From the NCBI GenBank assembly GCA_947305675.1, contig CAMZED010000077.1, positions 1 through 6,777 of the forward strand: a stretch of DNA of 6,777 nucleotides. The letters run 5' to 3'. Below, piece after piece: positions 5,901 through 6,777 of this stretch (its first letter is position 1; each line of letters begins with the position of its first letter). Origin of the DNA: an uncultured Clostridia bacterium (lineage in GTDB: Bacteria; Bacillota; Clostridia; Oscillospirales; CAG-382). Made by a program: the position numbers and the translations under genes. The notes beneath the pieces were generated by a model that searched no databases, was not told where the DNA came from, and saw only the letters and a program-made list of their open reading frames with translations.

Positions 5901-6777
5901 ACACTTTGATTTTTGCCCATTTGCCGCTTAAAAACCGCCTTGCGGAAAACCCGAGCCGCATATACTGATCGATCAAAAGGCTGATCCACGCGCCGTAAAG
6001 CCCCAACCCGAGCGGATAGCAAAGCAAATAAGCCGCAAGCGGGCGGATTACCCCGATCGAGATCGCGGAAGTGACTGCGACGTAGCGCGTATCACCCGCG
6101 CCGCGCAGAGATCCGTTATATATGACCTGCGATATCTGCGCCGGAGAGACCAGCGCGATGATATAAAGTATATTTCTGCCGACAGTGGTGACGTATTCGA
6201 AATACTGATCTTCTTTATCGGCAAACAGCAAAAGAATAGGTCCGCCGAGAAATACCATAATAAGTATCAATCCCACCGACATCACTGTTCCGATCCGCTG
6301 GCCGACTTTTGCATAGATCGTCGCAAGATCGGGGCGCTTTTTCCCGAGGTTCTGACCGATCAGCGCGCTTGCGGCGACGCTGAGCCCGTCGCCGACAGAA
6401 AAAGAGAGGTTCAGGACGTTCATACATATCGTATGAGTGGATATCTCCGCGTCGCCGAGCCGGGCGATGATCGTCGCATAAATAAAAAACCCGATGCGCA
6501 TAAATATCTGTTCGACCGCTGCGCCGGCGGAGATGCGCGCCATAAGCTTCAACTGCCCGGGATCGAACCTGAAAATACGCAGTTTTTTGACGCTGAGGTA
6601 TTTATTTTTGCCGAAAAGCGAAGAGACGCTCATCGTACAAGCCGAAAAATTACCTATTACCGTGGCTATCGCCGCGCCGGTGATCCCGAGCCGCGGAAAT
6701 ATCCATACACCGTTTATGAGAAAATAGTTCAAAACTATATTAACGACGTTAGCGACCATATTGGAACGCATCGAGAT
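5899..6777 (-). CDS. MATE-family multidrug/metabolite efflux transporter, N-terminus cut by the window edge
   Basis: 292 residues are visible, open to the right edge, so the real start lies outside; the ATG at 6771 is internal. MATE proteins (about 450 residues, 12 helices) are inner-membrane antiporters that use Na+ or H+ to export cationic drugs or metabolites. The visible part begins at the family's mid-protein motif NIVLNYFLINGVWIFPRLGI followed by TGAAIATVIG. It continues through SAGAAVEQIFMRIGFFIYA, the GDGLSVAASALIGQNLGKK block and LRGAGDTRY (about 222-230 from the internal Met). It ends in a basic tail, SGKWAKIKV. Roughly the first 160 residues should be missing. It is the most upstream gene seen in the operon. 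MATE genes often sit beside unrelated genes, so a link to galactoside use is not shown. Substrate unknown. Confidence 0.9.
   Translation of the reverse strand: MSMRSNMVANVVNIVLNYFLINGVWIFPRLGITGAAIATVIGNFSACTMSVSSLFGKNKYLSVKKLRIFRFDPGQLKLMARISAGAAVEQIFMRIGFFIYATIIARLGDAEISTHTICMNVLNLSFSVGDGLSVAASALIGQNLGKKRPDLATIYAKVGQRIGTVMSVGLILIMVFLGGPILLLFADKEDQYFEYVTTVGRNILYIIALVSPAQISQVIYNGSLRGAGDTRYVAVTSAISIGVIRPLAAYLLCYPLGLGLYGAWISLLIDQYMRLGFSARRFLSGKWAKIKV

Noticed and set aside
5899..6771. ATG at 6771 as the true start of the MATE gene
   Set aside because: The frame continues to the edge, and the protein would lack about 160 N-terminal residues of a highly regular family, with the mid-protein motif at its very start.
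1..6777. CRISPR array, tRNA/rRNA genes, transposase or integrase genes
   Set aside because: I saw no regularly spaced repeats, no tRNA-like cloverleaf and no mobile-element protein on either strand.

Overview
The window looks like part of the chromosome of an uncultured, anaerobic, gut- or rumen-type Clostridia (Bacillota). The clues are a type I dockerin module, AGGAG-type ribosome binding sites, a Gram-positive-style signal peptide, a perfect TTGACA/TATAAT promoter and tightly packed carbohydrate genes. The taxonomy is an inference; there is no marker gene here.

Layout. (1) Positions 1-409 are odd. A plus-strand fragment of a three-helix membrane protein (2-292) and a minus-strand lipoprotein reading frame (start codon at 409) overlap in exactly the same codon register, and both are open to the window edge. 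The lipoprotein half looks genuine only from 409 down to about 260, and the membrane protein only from 2 up to about 250. This suggests a junction (rearrangement or assembly chimera) near 230-290. (2) Positions 410-618 are non-coding. They hold a perfect consensus promoter (496-524, minus) for the lipoprotein, a leader of about 80 nt that can form two mutually exclusive hairpins, one of which covers the ribosome binding site, and two short GC-rich hairpins behind the upstream operon. (3) Positions 619-6777 are a minus-strand operon read right to left: the C-terminal two thirds of a MATE-family transporter (cut by the window edge), an unrecognised 72-aa protein, a cytoplasmic GH35 beta-galactosidase, and a 1086-aa secreted dockerin protein. 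Gaps of 13, 12 and 20 nt, each with its own ribosome binding site, argue for one transcript whose promoter lies beyond the right edge.

How the genes may work together. The secreted protein has an N-terminal dockerin, three beta-sandwich (discoidin-like) modules, a DUF4855 domain with the look of a TIM-barrel glycosidase, and a C-terminal Ig-like module. It could bind or cut an extracellular, galactose-containing glycan while docked to a cohesin scaffold encoded elsewhere. The GH35 enzyme, which has no signal peptide, would then remove terminal beta-galactose inside the cell. No sugar importer or cohesin is encoded in the window. The most interesting item is the DUF4855 protein: a large, extracellular, probably carbohydrate-active protein of unknown activity, co-transcribed with a GH35 enzyme and a small unknown protein.
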